DNA from: Burkholderiales bacterium JOSHI_001
Lineage (GTDB): Bacteria > Pseudomonadota > Gammaproteobacteria > Burkholderiales > Burkholderiaceae_C
Direction of reading: 5' to 3'
NCBI GenBank assembly: GCA_000244995.1
Contig: CM001438.1
Span: 2,006,089-2,070,088 of the forward strand
Length of the DNA: 64,000 nucleotides
A program made the position numbers and the translations under genes. The notes beneath the pieces are model-generated. The model was not told where the DNA came from. It saw only the letters and a program-made list of their open reading frames with translations, and searched no databases. This document shows, one piece after another, positions 42,881 to 51,325 of the stretch; position 1 is the first letter of the stretch, and each line of letters begins with the position of its first letter.

Positions 42881-43985
42881 GGGCGGTTTCTAGCTTGAAG
42901 TGCAATGTTCAGACGATAGTCTGAATCAGGTCGGAGAAGACTTCAGCTGGAGTTTTGAACTTGAGGATTTTGCGAGGGCGATTGTTGAGCAGGCTCTCGA
43001 TGTGGCGCAACTGTGCATCTGAGACTGTAGACAGGTCCATGCCCTTTGGCAGGTACTGGCGAACGAGGCCATTGAAGTTCTCGTTGGTGGCGCGCTGAGA
43101 AGGGCGATAGGGGTCGCAGAAGAAGATATCCAGGTTCAAGCGCGCGGTCAGATCCTGGTGCCTGGCCATCTCGGTACCGCGATCGTAGGTCATGGATTTG
43201 CGCAGTGCCTGGGGAACGCGTTTGAGGCGCTTGGCGAAGGCATTGACCACGCTCAGGGAGTCCAGGGCGTCGATCTTGACGAGCATGATGTAGCGGCTGG
43301 TGCGCTCGACCAAGGTGCCGACGGCGGAGAGGTTGCGAGCGCCTTTGATGAGGTCGCCTTCCCAATGACCTGGGACGAGGCGGGAATCGACCTCGCTGGG
43401 GCGCATGGAGATGGAGATGGCGTCCTGGATGGCGCTGAATCGGGACTTGCCGCGGGCGCGGTTGATGCGCCCGCCGCGGCTTTGGCGCAGGGCCTTGACC
43501 AGGCTGGTACGCAGTTCGCCGCGGGGTTGGGCGTAGATGGCGGCGTAGATGGTCTCGTGGGACAGGACGACGGGCGAAGGTTCCGAGGCGCAGGACTGTT
43601 CGCGCAGGCGGCCGCAGACCTGCTCGGGAGACCAGCCCTGCTGCAGGTCCTGTAGGACTTGGCTGGCCAATGGGGTGTTGAAGGACTGGCCAAGCTTGCG
43701 TCGCAGGGCGCCAGCGGACTTGCGGCGCTGCACACGCACACGTTGGCCAAAGGTAGCGATGTAGGGTCTGGAGTCGTCCTGGGAGCGACGGGTTCGCTGC
43801 AATTCCCGAGAGATGGTGGACGGGTCTACGCCCAATGCCAGGGCGACCTGACGCTGGCTATGCCCCTGGGACAAGAGCAACTGAATAGAGAATCGATCAG
43901 ATTCGGTGAGGTGTCGATAACCGTTGGGCATGGTGGCAATACTCGGTAGAGGGTATGAGTATTGCACCTCAGACTAGAGCGCGCC
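42881..43985 (-). mobile_element. IS30-family insertion sequence, copy B
   Basis: 1105 bp, same ends as copy A, flanked by GT repeats (42879-42880, 43986-43987). The right end is 5 nt from the attC-62 core, the same distance as copy A to attC-32. Confidence 0.92.
42909..43967 (-). CDS. IS30-family transposase
   Basis: 352 residues, identical to the copy A protein. The IS30 DDE segments (HWEGDLIKG, TYDRGTEMARH, NENFNGLVRQYLPKG) are intact. The start may be at MPNGYRHL. Orientation is the same as copies A and C. Confidence 0.95.
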   Translation of the reverse strand: MQYSYPLPSIATMPNGYRHLTESDRFSIQLLLSQGHSQRQVALALGVDPSTISRELQRTRRSQDDSRPYIATFGQRVRVQRRKSAGALRRKLGQSFNTPLASQVLQDLQQGWSPEQVCGRLREQSCASEPSPVVLSHETIYAAIYAQPRGELRTSLVKALRQSRGGRINRARGKSRFSAIQDAISISMRPSEVDSRLVPGHWEGDLIKGARNLSAVGTLVERTSRYIMLVKIDALDSLSVVNAFAKRLKRVPQALRKSMTYDRGTEMARHQDLTARLNLDIFFCDPYRPSQRATNENFNGLVRQYLPKGMDLSTVSDAQLRHIESLLNNRPRKILKFKTPAEVFSDLIQTIV

Positions 43986-43990
43986 GTGCG

Positions 43991-44119
43991 GCCTAACGTT
44001 CGAGGTAAGGCGGGCCCTACAGCGGAGCGTGTAAGGCCCGGGACGGACGATGATAACTTTGGCCGTTCCGGGCCTTGCACGCGCAGCTGTTGGGGCTCGC
44101 CTTGACCGAGGGGTTAGGC
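43991..44119 (-). repeat. attC-62 (type A)
   Basis: Apical arms CCCGGGACGG/CCGTTCCGGG. It supplies the stop of gene 44114-44554. Confidence 0.92.
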
Positions 44120-44554
44120 ACCACTGTTTGGCCTCATTGTGATTGCCCACCACGTTGCGGCGGCTGGCATGGAGCAGAGCAGTGACATAGCCGTGACCGC
44201 GCCGATGGAGTAGAGAACATCCTGTGCCCCAAACCGAGCTGGATGACTGATGAAGAGACCGAAAGCTATGCCGACCATGACAGAGATTGCCGCTGCCCCA
44301 GCGACAAACGCGCGGAAGGTCCGTAGCCCTAGTCGCAGAAGCAACGAGCCGCTCAGCGCTGCTATGCAGACCAGCACAACGTAGATTGCTGGAAGTGCGA
44401 CTACGAAGACCCCGAAGGCTCGCATTGGCGCGTCATCGGCGTTCCCGTCGATCACGATCGGCTCGTGCTGTGCTTCATAGGCACCGATAAGAAGTATTGG
44501 CGCCAGGCCTGCCACTGGGGCGATAAGGCTTGCGAGTACCTGGCGCTTGGTCAC
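44114..44554 (-). CDS. Four-helix membrane protein, unknown function
   Basis: 146 residues beginning with a GTG at 44554 (TKRQVLASLIAPVAG). Four hydrophobic segments are visible: LIAPVAGLAPILLIGAY, VFVVALPAIYVVLVCIAAL, AFVAGAAAISVMVGIAFGLF and IGAVTAMSLLCSMPAAATWW. Family not recognised. It ends NSGA with the TAA in attC-62. Confidence 0.6.
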   Translation of the reverse strand: MTKRQVLASLIAPVAGLAPILLIGAYEAQHEPIVIDGNADDAPMRAFGVFVVALPAIYVVLVCIAALSGSLLLRLGLRTFRAFVAGAAAISVMVGIAFGLFISHPARFGAQDVLYSIGAVTAMSLLCSMPAAATWWAITMRPNSGA

Positions 44555-44557
44555 GGT

Positions 44558-44686
44558 GCCTAACGTTCGAGGTGAGACGGGGCCAACGGTGGGACGCCAG
44601 GCCCGGGCTGGCGAAAATGTACCGCGTACCGCCAGCCCGGGCCTGGTGGCCCGCCGTTGGGCCTCGGCTCGACCGAGGGGTTAGGC
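44558..44686 (-). repeat. attC-63 (type C-like)
   Basis: Arms GAGGTGAGACGGGGCC/GGCCTCGGCTCGACC; interior CCAGGCCCGGGC/GCCCGGGCCTGG as in type C. It belongs to the second-type MAPEG cassette. Confidence 0.9.
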
Positions 44687-44710
44687 CTCACGTGGTGGAG
44701 TCGGCGCACG

Positions 44711-45121
44711 CTAATTGAGGAGAAGCCGTACGGACCAGAGCACAGCGATGCCCAGCTGAACGGCAAAGGCTGAGAACCTGAGCGTCACGGCGGCATTGCT
44801 CAAGGACGCCAAGTGGATGCTCGATTGCGCGATGCGCGCGGCGAGCAGCCAGAGGGCCAGTGGATCCGTGACCGCGGTTCGTTGGGTGACCACAGCCAGG
44901 AACATGAGTCCGCCGAAGACGGGCAGGCTTTCAATGCAGTTGGCGTGTGCGCGCGCAAGGCGCTGCATGAATGGCGAGAGGTTGGAGTTGTCCGGGTTAA
45001 AGCCGTTGGCCGCGACCTCTCTTGCGAGCACCATCTTCGAGCGGATTGCCTCCATGAGCACGAGCAGTGCAAGCGACCAAACGATGAAGCCGGTGAGGGC
45101 CAAGACCGTTGTGCAATTCAT
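44711..45121 (-). CDS. MAPEG-family membrane protein
   Basis: Start ATG 45121 (MNCTTVLALTG), 136 residues. RLARAHANCIESLPVFGGLMFLA carries the MAPEG R-x-x-x-N-x-x-E motif, and four helices are predicted. It is unrelated at close range to the other two MAPEG cassettes (17993, 23874). Possible activities are glutathione transferase or peroxidase in the membrane. Confidence 0.83.
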   Translation of the reverse strand: MNCTTVLALTGFIVWSLALLVLMEAIRSKMVLAREVAANGFNPDNSNLSPFMQRLARAHANCIESLPVFGGLMFLAVVTQRTAVTDPLALWLLAARIAQSSIHLASLSNAAVTLRFSAFAVQLGIAVLWSVRLLLN

Positions 45122-45215
45122 CGGAGTGCTCCAGTTGCCTACTGGATTCTGCGCTCGTGGCAAGGCGAAGCCCGTCGCGACGGCGCCGATGGCGTCTACG
45201 GGCGCGTCTCGTGAG

Positions 45216-45344
45216 GCCTAACGTTCGAGGTAAGGCGGGCCCTACAGCGGAGCGCGTAAGGCCCGGATGGGACGATGATGAATTTGGCCCAGCCGGGCCT
45301 TACGTGCGCAGCTGTTGGGGCTCGCCTTGACCGAGGGGTTAGGC
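45216..45344 (-). repeat. attC-64 (type A)
   Basis: Apical arms CCGGATGGG/CCCAGCCGG with GATGATGAATTTGG. It is the site of gene 45401-45643. Confidence 0.92.
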
Positions 45345-45400
45345 CGCACCTCTTTGGTGATGCCCGTGCAACCCGAAGAATGGTGAGGTGACATGAGTGT

Positions 45401-45643
45401 TCAGGTCCCTTCTCTGCGACAGGCACGGGCTGCCATTGCTAGAAATATGGCTCCGATTCCTGCAAGCGCCGAACCGGAGAACATGCGAGCGACATCCTTG
45501 CCAAATGTGGCCATTACCAGTCGTTGAATGTCGCAACGCTTGACGCATAGGACAGCCGGATCAATGTTCGATGCGAGAACTGCAATTCCAACCGTGAGCA
45601 GCACTCCACCGACAAGAATGGCGCCTGCGATCTCGATCTTCAT
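45401..45643 (-). CDS. Small two-helix membrane protein
   Basis: 80 residues with an N-terminal helix (IAGAILVGGVLLTVGIAVLA) and a C-terminal helix (GSALAGIGAIFLAMAARA) separated by a short loop with two cysteines (CVKRCDIQRL). The family is not recognised. Confidence 0.55.
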   Translation of the reverse strand: MKIEIAGAILVGGVLLTVGIAVLASNIDPAVLCVKRCDIQRLVMATFGKDVARMFSGSALAGIGAIFLAMAARACRREGT

Positions 45644-45730
45644 GGCGCTGACTTGGCTGCGATACGAGGTGCGGTCTTGGACTGACGGTTTGGTTCGGCT
45701 TTCACGTGTGCGCCCGAGTGAGTTTGTGCG

Positions 45731-45859
45731 GCCTAACGTTTGAATTAACGCGGGCCCTACGGCTGGCCGGGCGTGAACTGGCTGGGAGGATAAGCGAAGT
45801 GGCCCAGGCAGGGCACGACCGGCCAGCCGTTGGGGCTCGCGTTGAATGAAGGGTTAGGC
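45731..45859 (-). repeat. attC-65 (type B)
   Basis: Type B with CTACGGCTGGCC. It carries an F2 insert. Confidence 0.9.
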
Positions 45860-46109
45860 CTGCACGTGAACGGAGCCTCAGTGGTGGCAGAGGCTGGACG
45901 GGGCGCACGCCAGGGCGCCTGAACCTTGCCAGCAAGCAGAAACCACGAAAGGCGCCTCGGGCATGGGCTGCGCAGCAGCCGATGCAGAGGGAATGTTGTT
46001 TGGCGCAACGCGCCAAGCAACCGCTCGGTGCTGCTGGTAAGAAAGCCCATGCGATTTGCGGCGCAGCCTTGCGTTGGGATGGTTGCAGTACCGTGCCTGT
46101 GCACGCCGG
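45860..46109 (-). ncRNA. F2 structured ORF-less cassette insert
   Basis: Hairpin 45995-46021 (GTTG/CAAC, TTGGCGC/GCGCCAA, loop AAC), with the GGGCTGC/GCAGCC hairpin (loop GCA) upstream. Close to the copy at 61381-61630. No gene. Confidence 0.58.
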
Positions 46110-46238
46110 GCCTAACGTTCGAGCTAAGCGGGCGACTACGGCAGGACGCCAGGCCCGGGCTGGCGAAAATGTACCGCGTACCGCCAGACCGGGCCTGGTG
46201 GCCTGCCGTTGGCGCTCCGCTTGAGCGAGGGGTTAGGC
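46110..46238 (-). repeat. attC-66 (type C)
   Basis: Arms GAGCTAAGCGGGCG/GCTCCGCTTGAGC. It supplies the stop of gene 46233-47105. Confidence 0.9.
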
Positions 46239-47105
46239 GTCGCTGAACAGGCGCTCGAGTGCAAATGATAGACCTGCTCTCGAGCCTAGGCCACCGTTTA
46301 GCTCACAGAACCGCCCGTCTGCCGAAAACAGCACTCCCTCTTTGTCGGACGGGAATGTGATTCCATGACTCTCGAAAAGAGACTTTAACTGAAACCACTC
46401 TTGAGACCGTCTCGAATAGATAAAAGGCGGTGGCATTAGAAATATCGTCTTGCGGAGTAGCGCCTTGTTCTTCAGAATCGTCCTAAGCTCAGAAGCAGTA
46501 GCACCTAGCATTGTCGGAAACATTATAATGCCGCTAGCTTTGTCCATCAGTTCTGCAACGTCCTTTGGCCACCCTATATTTGTTGATTGTTTGCGGGGGG
46601 CGCCCGCTGGAAGGGCTCGGAGGCGGCGACCTAGACATACCAGAGTGCCGAATGCATCGACTGCCAATGCGAGTTCTTCGTCAATACGCGTTTTGAACGA
46701 GAAGAAGAGAGAGTCGTCGTCTCGATAGAACCAATCGGCGCGAAAGTTATCTGATTCAAATTTTCGGAGGTACAGATAAAGCTTGCCATGTTTCGTGTCC
46801 AAGTTTTTCGCCGACAACAAGATTTCGGCCGCGTCTGTTCTCGACTTGTATGACTTATAGTGTGACCACCAAACTAGAACTCTAAACACCATAACGGCGA
46901 TGATGATCGGTGGTACAAAGGGCAGCGTGACAATGACAACCGCATAAACAGGCCGTGGTAGTGCTTCCAGGAAGCCGAACATGGGAGCGATCGTTGCCCG
47001 TGTATTTGGATCTCCGGCGATCGCGATTGACAACAAGCAGAGAAATGGTGTCAGGACCCAGCGGCAAATGGTTCGGAAGTTGCGTTCAGATTCACTGGGG
47101 TCCAT
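46233..47105 (-). CDS. Membrane protein with possible TIR-like/effector domain
   Basis: 290 residues. Two N-terminal helices (WVLTPFLCLLSIAIAG and PVYAVVIVTLPFVPPIIIAVMVF), then a soluble domain with LYLYLRKFESDNF, DEELALAVDAFGTLVCLGR, WPKDVAELMDKASGIIMFP and GATASELRTILKN. This order resembles TM-anchored TIR-like domains of bacterial immune proteins, but no catalytic Glu can be assigned. It ends LFSDA with the TAA in attC-66. Lower GC-rich codon use than its neighbours suggests separate origin. Confidence 0.5.
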   Translation of the reverse strand: MDPSESERNFRTICRWVLTPFLCLLSIAIAGDPNTRATIAPMFGFLEALPRPVYAVVIVTLPFVPPIIIAVMVFRVLVWWSHYKSYKSRTDAAEILLSAKNLDTKHGKLYLYLRKFESDNFRADWFYRDDDSLFFSFKTRIDEELALAVDAFGTLVCLGRRLRALPAGAPRKQSTNIGWPKDVAELMDKASGIIMFPTMLGATASELRTILKNKALLRKTIFLMPPPFIYSRRSQEWFQLKSLFESHGITFPSDKEGVLFSADGRFCELNGGLGSRAGLSFALERLFSDA

Positions 47106-47156
47106 AGCGGCGGGTAGTGGAGGATCAGGTGGGCCGGAAGGCGTTGTCCCTGCGAC

Positions 47157-47288
47157 GCCTAACGTTGGAGCTAACTCGCCACCGGCGGCGTGCCAGACAG
47201 GGGCCGCGCGGGAAAATGAGCCTGCGACTGGCCCGCGCGGCCCCTGGCTGGCATGCCGCTGGTGGTCGAGTTGAGCGACTGGTTAGAT
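47157..47288 (-). repeat. attC-67 (type F, core GTTAGAT)
   Basis: Arms GGAGCTAACTCGCC/GGTCGAGTTGAGC, apical GGGGCCGCGCGG/GGCCCGCGCGGCCCC. The right core GTTAGAT is matched by ATCTAAC in attC-68 across the cassette. Confidence 0.9.
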
Positions 47289-47296
47289 GGCGCATG

Positions 47297-47794
47297 TTAG
47301 CCGGAGCGCGCTGCGTGTACGCCTACTGCGCGACACCCTCTTCGATGAGGGTGCACAGCAGTGCAGGAAGGACGTACTTTTGAGGAGGACAAAGATGTTC
47401 CCACCAGCTGACATAGCCACGGCTGCCGCCGAAGGCCAGTGCACTTTGAGTCAAGGCGGCTGTACTCGGCCGCCGCCCGGGCTTGCCGCAGTTTGGAACG
47501 AAGCCGTGCGGCGACCCGAGAAGTTGTGTCTTGAAAGTGGTAACGCAAAAAGTACTCTCCAAGGCTCTCTGCGAAGACGCAGTGAGGCGGTTGGATTACC
47601 TTTGGACTGAAGCCGTGGAAGAACCAAGTCTTCAATTCTTCGAAGGCTACGGGACGAAGTCTTATGGACCAGCCGAGTCCTGAAGCGCTTTCGTATTTGG
47701 CGCGGCGACGCCCACTGACGTCCCGCACCGAAGCGCTGCGGCGCCGCATTTCAGCCGCGGCGGGCGAAGTTGAGGGGGACTGTATTTGCGCCAT
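47297..47794 (-). CDS. Doubtful or frameshifted gene
   Basis: The frame from ATG 47794 (MAQIQSPSTSPAAAEMRR) runs 165 codons to near attC-67. The middle (WSIRLRPVAFEELKTWFFHG to KLRQARAAAEYSRL) looks protein-like, but the end is less so. A second frame 47323-47562 contains GYVSWWEHLCPPQKYVLPA, which looks better at the end, so a frameshift around 47450 is plausible. No family recognised. Confidence 0.3.
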   Translation of the reverse strand: MAQIQSPSTSPAAAEMRRRSASVRDVSGRRRAKYESASGLGWSIRLRPVAFEELKTWFFHGFSPKVIQPPHCVFAESLGEYFLRYHFQDTTSRVAARLRSKLRQARAAAEYSRLDSKCTGLRRQPWLCQLVGTSLSSSKVRPSCTAVHPHRRGCRAVGVHAARSG

Positions 47795-47921
47795 CTAACG
47801 TTGGAGCTAACTCGCCACCGGCGGCGTGCCAGCCAGCCCGGGCCGGTGAAAATGTACCGCGTACCACCGGCCCGGGCTGGCTGGCATGCCGCTGGTGGTC
47901 GAGTTGAGCGACGTGTTAGGC
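47793..47921 (-). repeat. attC-68 (type F, core ATCTAAC)
   Basis: Left core ATCTAAC, right core GTTAGGC; apical CCAGCCCGGGCC/GGCCCGGGCTGG. It supplies the stop of gene 47916-48362. Confidence 0.9.
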
Positions 47922-48362
47922 CTCACCGCCCATTGTCAGGCGGCTGAGGGCCAGCCAGAGCCCGGCAGGAACAGAAAGGACAACCAGCAGATGCGGCAGG
48001 AAAGCTGGTGCTGACGAAGACAGCTGCTCGTGCGGACTGTGTCCATGCCCGGCTAGAGACCCTGACACAAGGCCGAAGAGGGAGAGTGCGACCCAAGGTA
48101 GTGCAGCCACTATTGCACTGAGCCGCGGGGCGGCTGGGTTCTTCTTGAGTAACAAGGTGCCGATGCAGAAGGCTACGGTCAGCAGACTAAATAGTAGCAA
48201 CGCGTCCAATATTAACTGCGGGGGGTTTAGTCCAGTGCTGAGAAAGAGATTGGAAATCAGGGAGTAGCCATTGAACAGGTCGTACGTCAGCTTGCTGAGA
48301 GCGGCCAGTGCAACTCCCACAATGACTGCGACAACTGCTTGCTTTGTGAGAGAGGAGTTCAT
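47916..48362 (-). CDS. Four-helix membrane protein, unknown function
   Basis: 148 residues with helices at VVAVIVGVALAALSKLTYDL, LILDALLLFSLLTVAFCIGTLL, IVAALPWVALSLFGLVSGSL and LPHLLVVLSVPAGLWLALS, and a His/Ser-rich loop (AGHGHSPHEQLSSS). Family not recognised. It ends GGEA with the TAA in attC-68. Confidence 0.6.
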   Translation of the reverse strand: MNSSLTKQAVVAVIVGVALAALSKLTYDLFNGYSLISNLFLSTGLNPPQLILDALLLFSLLTVAFCIGTLLLKKNPAAPRLSAIVAALPWVALSLFGLVSGSLAGHGHSPHEQLSSSAPAFLPHLLVVLSVPAGLWLALSRLTMGGEA

Positions 48363-48397
48363 GATTGCTTCGGAGCGGCGAAGAAGTGAGTTGTGAG

Positions 48398-48526
48398 GCC
48401 TAACGTTCGAGGTAAGGCGGGCCCTACGGCGGAGTGTGTAAGCCCCGCGCAGGACGATGATAACTTTGGCCTGCGCGGGGCTTGCACGCGTAGCTGTTGG
48501 GGCTCGCCTTGACCGAGGGGTTAGGC
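48398..48526 (-). repeat. attC-69 (type A)
   Basis: Apical arms CCCCGCGCAGG/CCTGCGCGGGG; CCTACGGCGGAGTGTG lower stem. It supplies the stop of gene 48521-49333. Confidence 0.92.
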
Positions 48527-49333
48527 CTCGCTGTCCAGGTGTTGAATGCTATCGGCTACGAATTCCGAAACGGAGGCGGTTTCGACCCCAAACTGGTACC
48601 GAGGCCAACCTCGGAAAAGAAAGGCTGGATTCTTCTCCTTGTGGTAACGAATTCGGTCGAAGTCGTCCTCCTTGAGAAAGACGCTAACCGTTCGGCCGCC
48701 AGCACGTCGAATCGCGGCGATGCGGCTCGCCGGGTAGAACTTGTAGACCTTGCCTCTGATCTCTTGGAACGTGCCCAGTGCCACTTCACCCTTGATGGAT
48801 GATAAGTAGTCCTTGGTATCGCTATCGAAGGTGGCGACGGTCTCTCTGCCACTGCGTGGCTCCCCAAGGCCGATCGCTTCAACACCACCGGCGCCACCAA
48901 CACGATTGTTGATCACGGCCACTTCTGTGTAGACAGAGGTAATGAAGTTCTGCCGGTCGGGATCCTTCTCGCGCTGAATTCGCTTAATTACGTCACCGAC
49001 GTAGTAGCCGACGATTCCAGACAAAACATAGTCAGCGAGCTTCGCCATGTAGCCCTGAACTTGAGGATCGAGCAGGATTGGTACTAGGGCGAAAGCATCG
49101 GATTGACGGCGGCGTTCTCCTAGTTGCAGCGCCAACTCTTTGCGCTTATCAGTATCAGGAAACGCGCCCTTGGTAAGGCGACCTTCCTTCGCAAGATGCG
49201 CCTTGTGGAAGATTCGTTGCGTTGCAAGTAGCACGTGGGACAAATCGTAGATGCTTACGCCGCGGTGCGACAGCTCCGGTCCAACGAATCTAACGGAGAT
49301 AAGGCCGTTCTCGAATTTTTCGTGCTTGTGCAT
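48521..49333 (-). CDS. Hypothetical protein, 270 residues (possible defence-related family)
   Basis: A soluble protein with a helical N-terminal part (SIYDLSHVLLATQRIFHKAHLAKE), a hydrophobic patch (YMAKLADYVLSGIVGYYVGDVIKRIQRE) that may be membrane-associated, and a beta-rich C-terminal half (KGEVALGTFQEIRGKVYKFYPASR, GRTVSVFLKEDDFDRI). I recall a similar layout in uncharacterised DUF7946-type proteins, but cannot confirm it. It ends LDSEA with the TAA in attC-69. Confidence 0.5.
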   Translation of the reverse strand: MHKHEKFENGLISVRFVGPELSHRGVSIYDLSHVLLATQRIFHKAHLAKEGRLTKGAFPDTDKRKELALQLGERRRQSDAFALVPILLDPQVQGYMAKLADYVLSGIVGYYVGDVIKRIQREKDPDRQNFITSVYTEVAVINNRVGGAGGVEAIGLGEPRSGRETVATFDSDTKDYLSSIKGEVALGTFQEIRGKVYKFYPASRIAAIRRAGGRTVSVFLKEDDFDRIRYHKEKNPAFLFRGWPRYQFGVETASVSEFVADSIQHLDSEA

Positions 49334-49355
49334 GGCGAGGTAGTGTATTGGCGAG

Positions 49356-49484
49356 GCCTAACGTTCGAGGTAAGGCGGGCCCTACAGCGGAGCGTGTAAG
49401 GCCCGGCAGGGACGATTCTGAATTTGGCCCTGCCGGGCCTTGCATGCGCAGCTGTTGGGGCTCGCCTTGACCGAGGGGTTAGGC
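49356..49484 (-). repeat. attC-70 (type A)
   Basis: Apical arms CCGGCAGGG/CCCTGCCGG with GACGATTCTGAATTTGG. It supplies the stop of gene 49479-49778. Confidence 0.92.
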
Positions 49485-49778
49485 GCCAATTCGCGAAAGA
49501 CCGTAGACGAAGAGCAGGGTGATCCCAATGACTACGCCGGCGAAGCAATAGTCAACTGCTTGACGAAGCGCTTTTTCCTCTACAGGTACCAGCCAACGTG
49601 CCAATATTCCTGAGATGAGCGCCATGCCGGCAATGGCCAAGACACCAAGCCAGTGTCCAAAGACCCCTGTTCTGTCCGATCCTGGTGGTACTGCCTTCAG
49701 ACCAGTTAAGACCATGTAGCCTGTCGCAAGTGTGCTGCTGAAGAGAACGAGCGACAGGAACTTGCCTATGAGTGACAT
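49479..49778 (-). CDS. Three-helix membrane protein, unknown function
   Basis: Start ATG 49778 (MSLIGKFLSLVLFSS), 99 residues. Helices at FLSLVLFSSTLATGYMVL, FGHWLGVLAIAGMALISGIL and YCFAGVVIGITLLFVYGL. Family not recognised. It ends RIGA with the TAA in attC-70. Upstream open frame is attC read-through. Confidence 0.6.
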   Translation of the reverse strand: MSLIGKFLSLVLFSSTLATGYMVLTGLKAVPPGSDRTGVFGHWLGVLAIAGMALISGILARWLVPVEEKALRQAVDYCFAGVVIGITLLFVYGLSRIGA

Positions 49779-49877
49779 TGCGGTGCTTGCTGTCTTTCCG
49801 GAGTGATCTATTGTGCCGTAGTGACTATGTCGAGAGTGCTGCCAAGCGTCGCAGTTCAGCTCACCTTCGACTTTGGC

Positions 49878-50006
49878 GCCTAACGTTCGAGGTAAGGCGG
49901 GCCCTACAGCGGAGCGTGTAAGGCCCGGCTGGGACGATGATGATTTTGGCCCTGCCGGGCCTTGCACGCGCAGCTGTTGGGGCTCGCCTTGACCGAGGGG
50001 TTAGGC
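49878..50006 (-). repeat. attC-71 (type A)
   Basis: Apical arms CCGGCTGGG/CCCTGCCGG with GATGATGATTTTGG. It is the site of the second DUF4124-like cassette. Confidence 0.92.
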
Positions 50007-50013
50007 CGCACCC

Positions 50014-50481
50014 TTAGCACCCAAACTTGTGGAACTCGACACGAAGCGCGTGTAGCTGTTCCCGGACAGCCTTTTGTTCAGCGGGCCGCTTGGGCTGACG
50101 TTCGGCCTCTTCCGCTACTGGAATTTCCTTGTCTAGTCGCTTGCACTCTCGCTGCGCTCCAGCGGAGAGTTTCATCCTTCGGCTGGCCCGATCAAACGTA
50201 GGCAAGTTCATCCCAGTTGCTGGTCGGACCGCGTCAACAATTGCCTCGTGTTGATGTTCTCTCCTGACATCTGCTCCGATCAGCTCCTTCCCCGTTGCCT
50301 TGTTCAGCCCGCGAGTCGGCTGGATGTCAATCTTCCTAGCTCCGAGGCACGGTGCGTCGGAATAGACCGTCTTTCCGCCTTCGTCGCATCGAAAGACTGT
50401 TCTCGATGGTGCGGGAACCTTTTGCGCCAGAGCGTTTGATAGCGCGGCGGCCAAGATGAGGATTGCAATCCGTGACTTCAT
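50014..50481 (-). CDS. Exported DUF4124-like protein
   Basis: 155 residues with a signal peptide (SRIAILILAAALSNALAQ) and TVFRCDEGGKTVYSDAPCLG, the DUF4124-type opening with two cysteines, followed by a long charged helical region. Related in layout, but not in detail, to 10269-10694. Periplasmic, function unknown. Confidence 0.7.
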   Translation of the reverse strand: MKSRIAILILAAALSNALAQKVPAPSRTVFRCDEGGKTVYSDAPCLGARKIDIQPTRGLNKATGKELIGADVRREHQHEAIVDAVRPATGMNLPTFDRASRRMKLSAGAQRECKRLDKEIPVAEEAERQPKRPAEQKAVREQLHALRVEFHKFGC

Positions 50482-50514
50482 TCGCTGTTGTAGTAGAAAG
50501 TCGTGACCTGTGCG

Positions 50515-50643
50515 GCCTAACGTTCGAGGTAAGGCGGGCCCGACAGCGGAGCGTGTAAGCCCCGCGCAGGACGATGATCAATTTGGCCTGCGCGGGGCTT
50601 GCACGCGCAGCTGTTGGGGCTCGCCTTGACCGAGGGGTTAGGC
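50515..50643 (-). repeat. attC-72 (type A)
   Basis: Apical arms CCCCGCGCAGG/CCTGCGCGGGG with GATGATCAATTTGG. It supplies the stop of brnA. Confidence 0.92.
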
Positions 50644-50862
50644 GGCGCTCGGCCACTTGATTTGCACACGCCGACCATTTGCCAAACAGTCCCGAAGGTA
50701 CAGATTGATGAGGCTTTGGTAAGGAACGCCGGCCTCTGCGGCCATGTTCTTGAAGTACTGAACCACGTCTTCTGACAGACGCATGGTCACTGACTTCTTC
50801 AGCTTGGCCGCATAAGGGTTGCGACGCGACTTCATCTTGGACAGATCGTATTCGGCTTTCAT
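50638..50862 (-). CDS. brnA: BrnA-type antitoxin
   Basis: 74 residues. VTMRLSEDVVQYFKNMAAEAGVPYQSLINLYLRDCL is the ribbon-helix-helix of BrnA, which binds BrnT and represses the operon. It follows brnT with one base between stop and start. Its TAA is in attC-72 and the tail is PSAA. Confidence 0.9.
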   Translation of the reverse strand: MKAEYDLSKMKSRRNPYAAKLKKSVTMRLSEDVVQYFKNMAAEAGVPYQSLINLYLRDCLANGRRVQIKWPSAA

Positions 50863-50863
50863 T

Positions 50864-51142
50864 TCACGAACCTCGATAGAACTTTGCTTCGCGAGTGGTT
50901 GCCTTGCGGGCAGAGATGATTCTTATGACTTCTCCTCGTTCGCGCTCGCAGTGACATACAAGGAGCAACTTGGCATCAGAACTCATGCCAAGTAGCAGGA
51001 ATCTCTCCTCGTCTTCGGAGTGCTCGTCATCAAAGAATTGAACAGCGAACTCGTCGTAGAAGACCGACTGCGCGGCCTCGAAAGTCACCTTGTGCTTTCG
51101 CTCGTTGGCTGTGGCTTTGGCTGGGTCCCACTCGAATCGCAT
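50864..51142 (-). CDS. brnT: BrnT-type ribonuclease toxin
   Basis: 92 residues. FEWDPAKATANERKHKVTFEAAQSVFYD, the central RFLLLGMSSDAKLLLVCHCER and the C-terminal IRIISARKATTREAKFY match BrnT, a RelE-like fold RNase that inhibits translation. The toxin precedes the antitoxin, the usual order in brnTA. TA pair in cassette orientation. Confidence 0.92.
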   Translation of the reverse strand: MRFEWDPAKATANERKHKVTFEAAQSVFYDEFAVQFFDDEHSEDEERFLLLGMSSDAKLLLVCHCERERGEVIRIISARKATTREAKFYRGS

Positions 51143-51196
51143 ACATACATTGTATGGTCAACTCGCGGACAACGCCAGTAGGGTCCCTTCTGCGAC

Positions 51197-51325
51197 GCCT
51201 AACGTTGGAGGTAAGGCGGGGCCAACAGCTGGCCGGGCATGAACTGGCTGGGACGATAGCACCGCTGGCCCAGGCAGGGCAGGCCCGGCCAGCTGTTGGG
51301 ACTCGCCTTGACCGACCGGTTAGGC
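51197..51325 (-). repeat. attC-73 (type I)
   Basis: The same hybrid as attC-49: A-like arms, B-like interior CAACAGCTGGCC/GGCCAGCTG. It carries an F1 insert. Confidence 0.9.
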
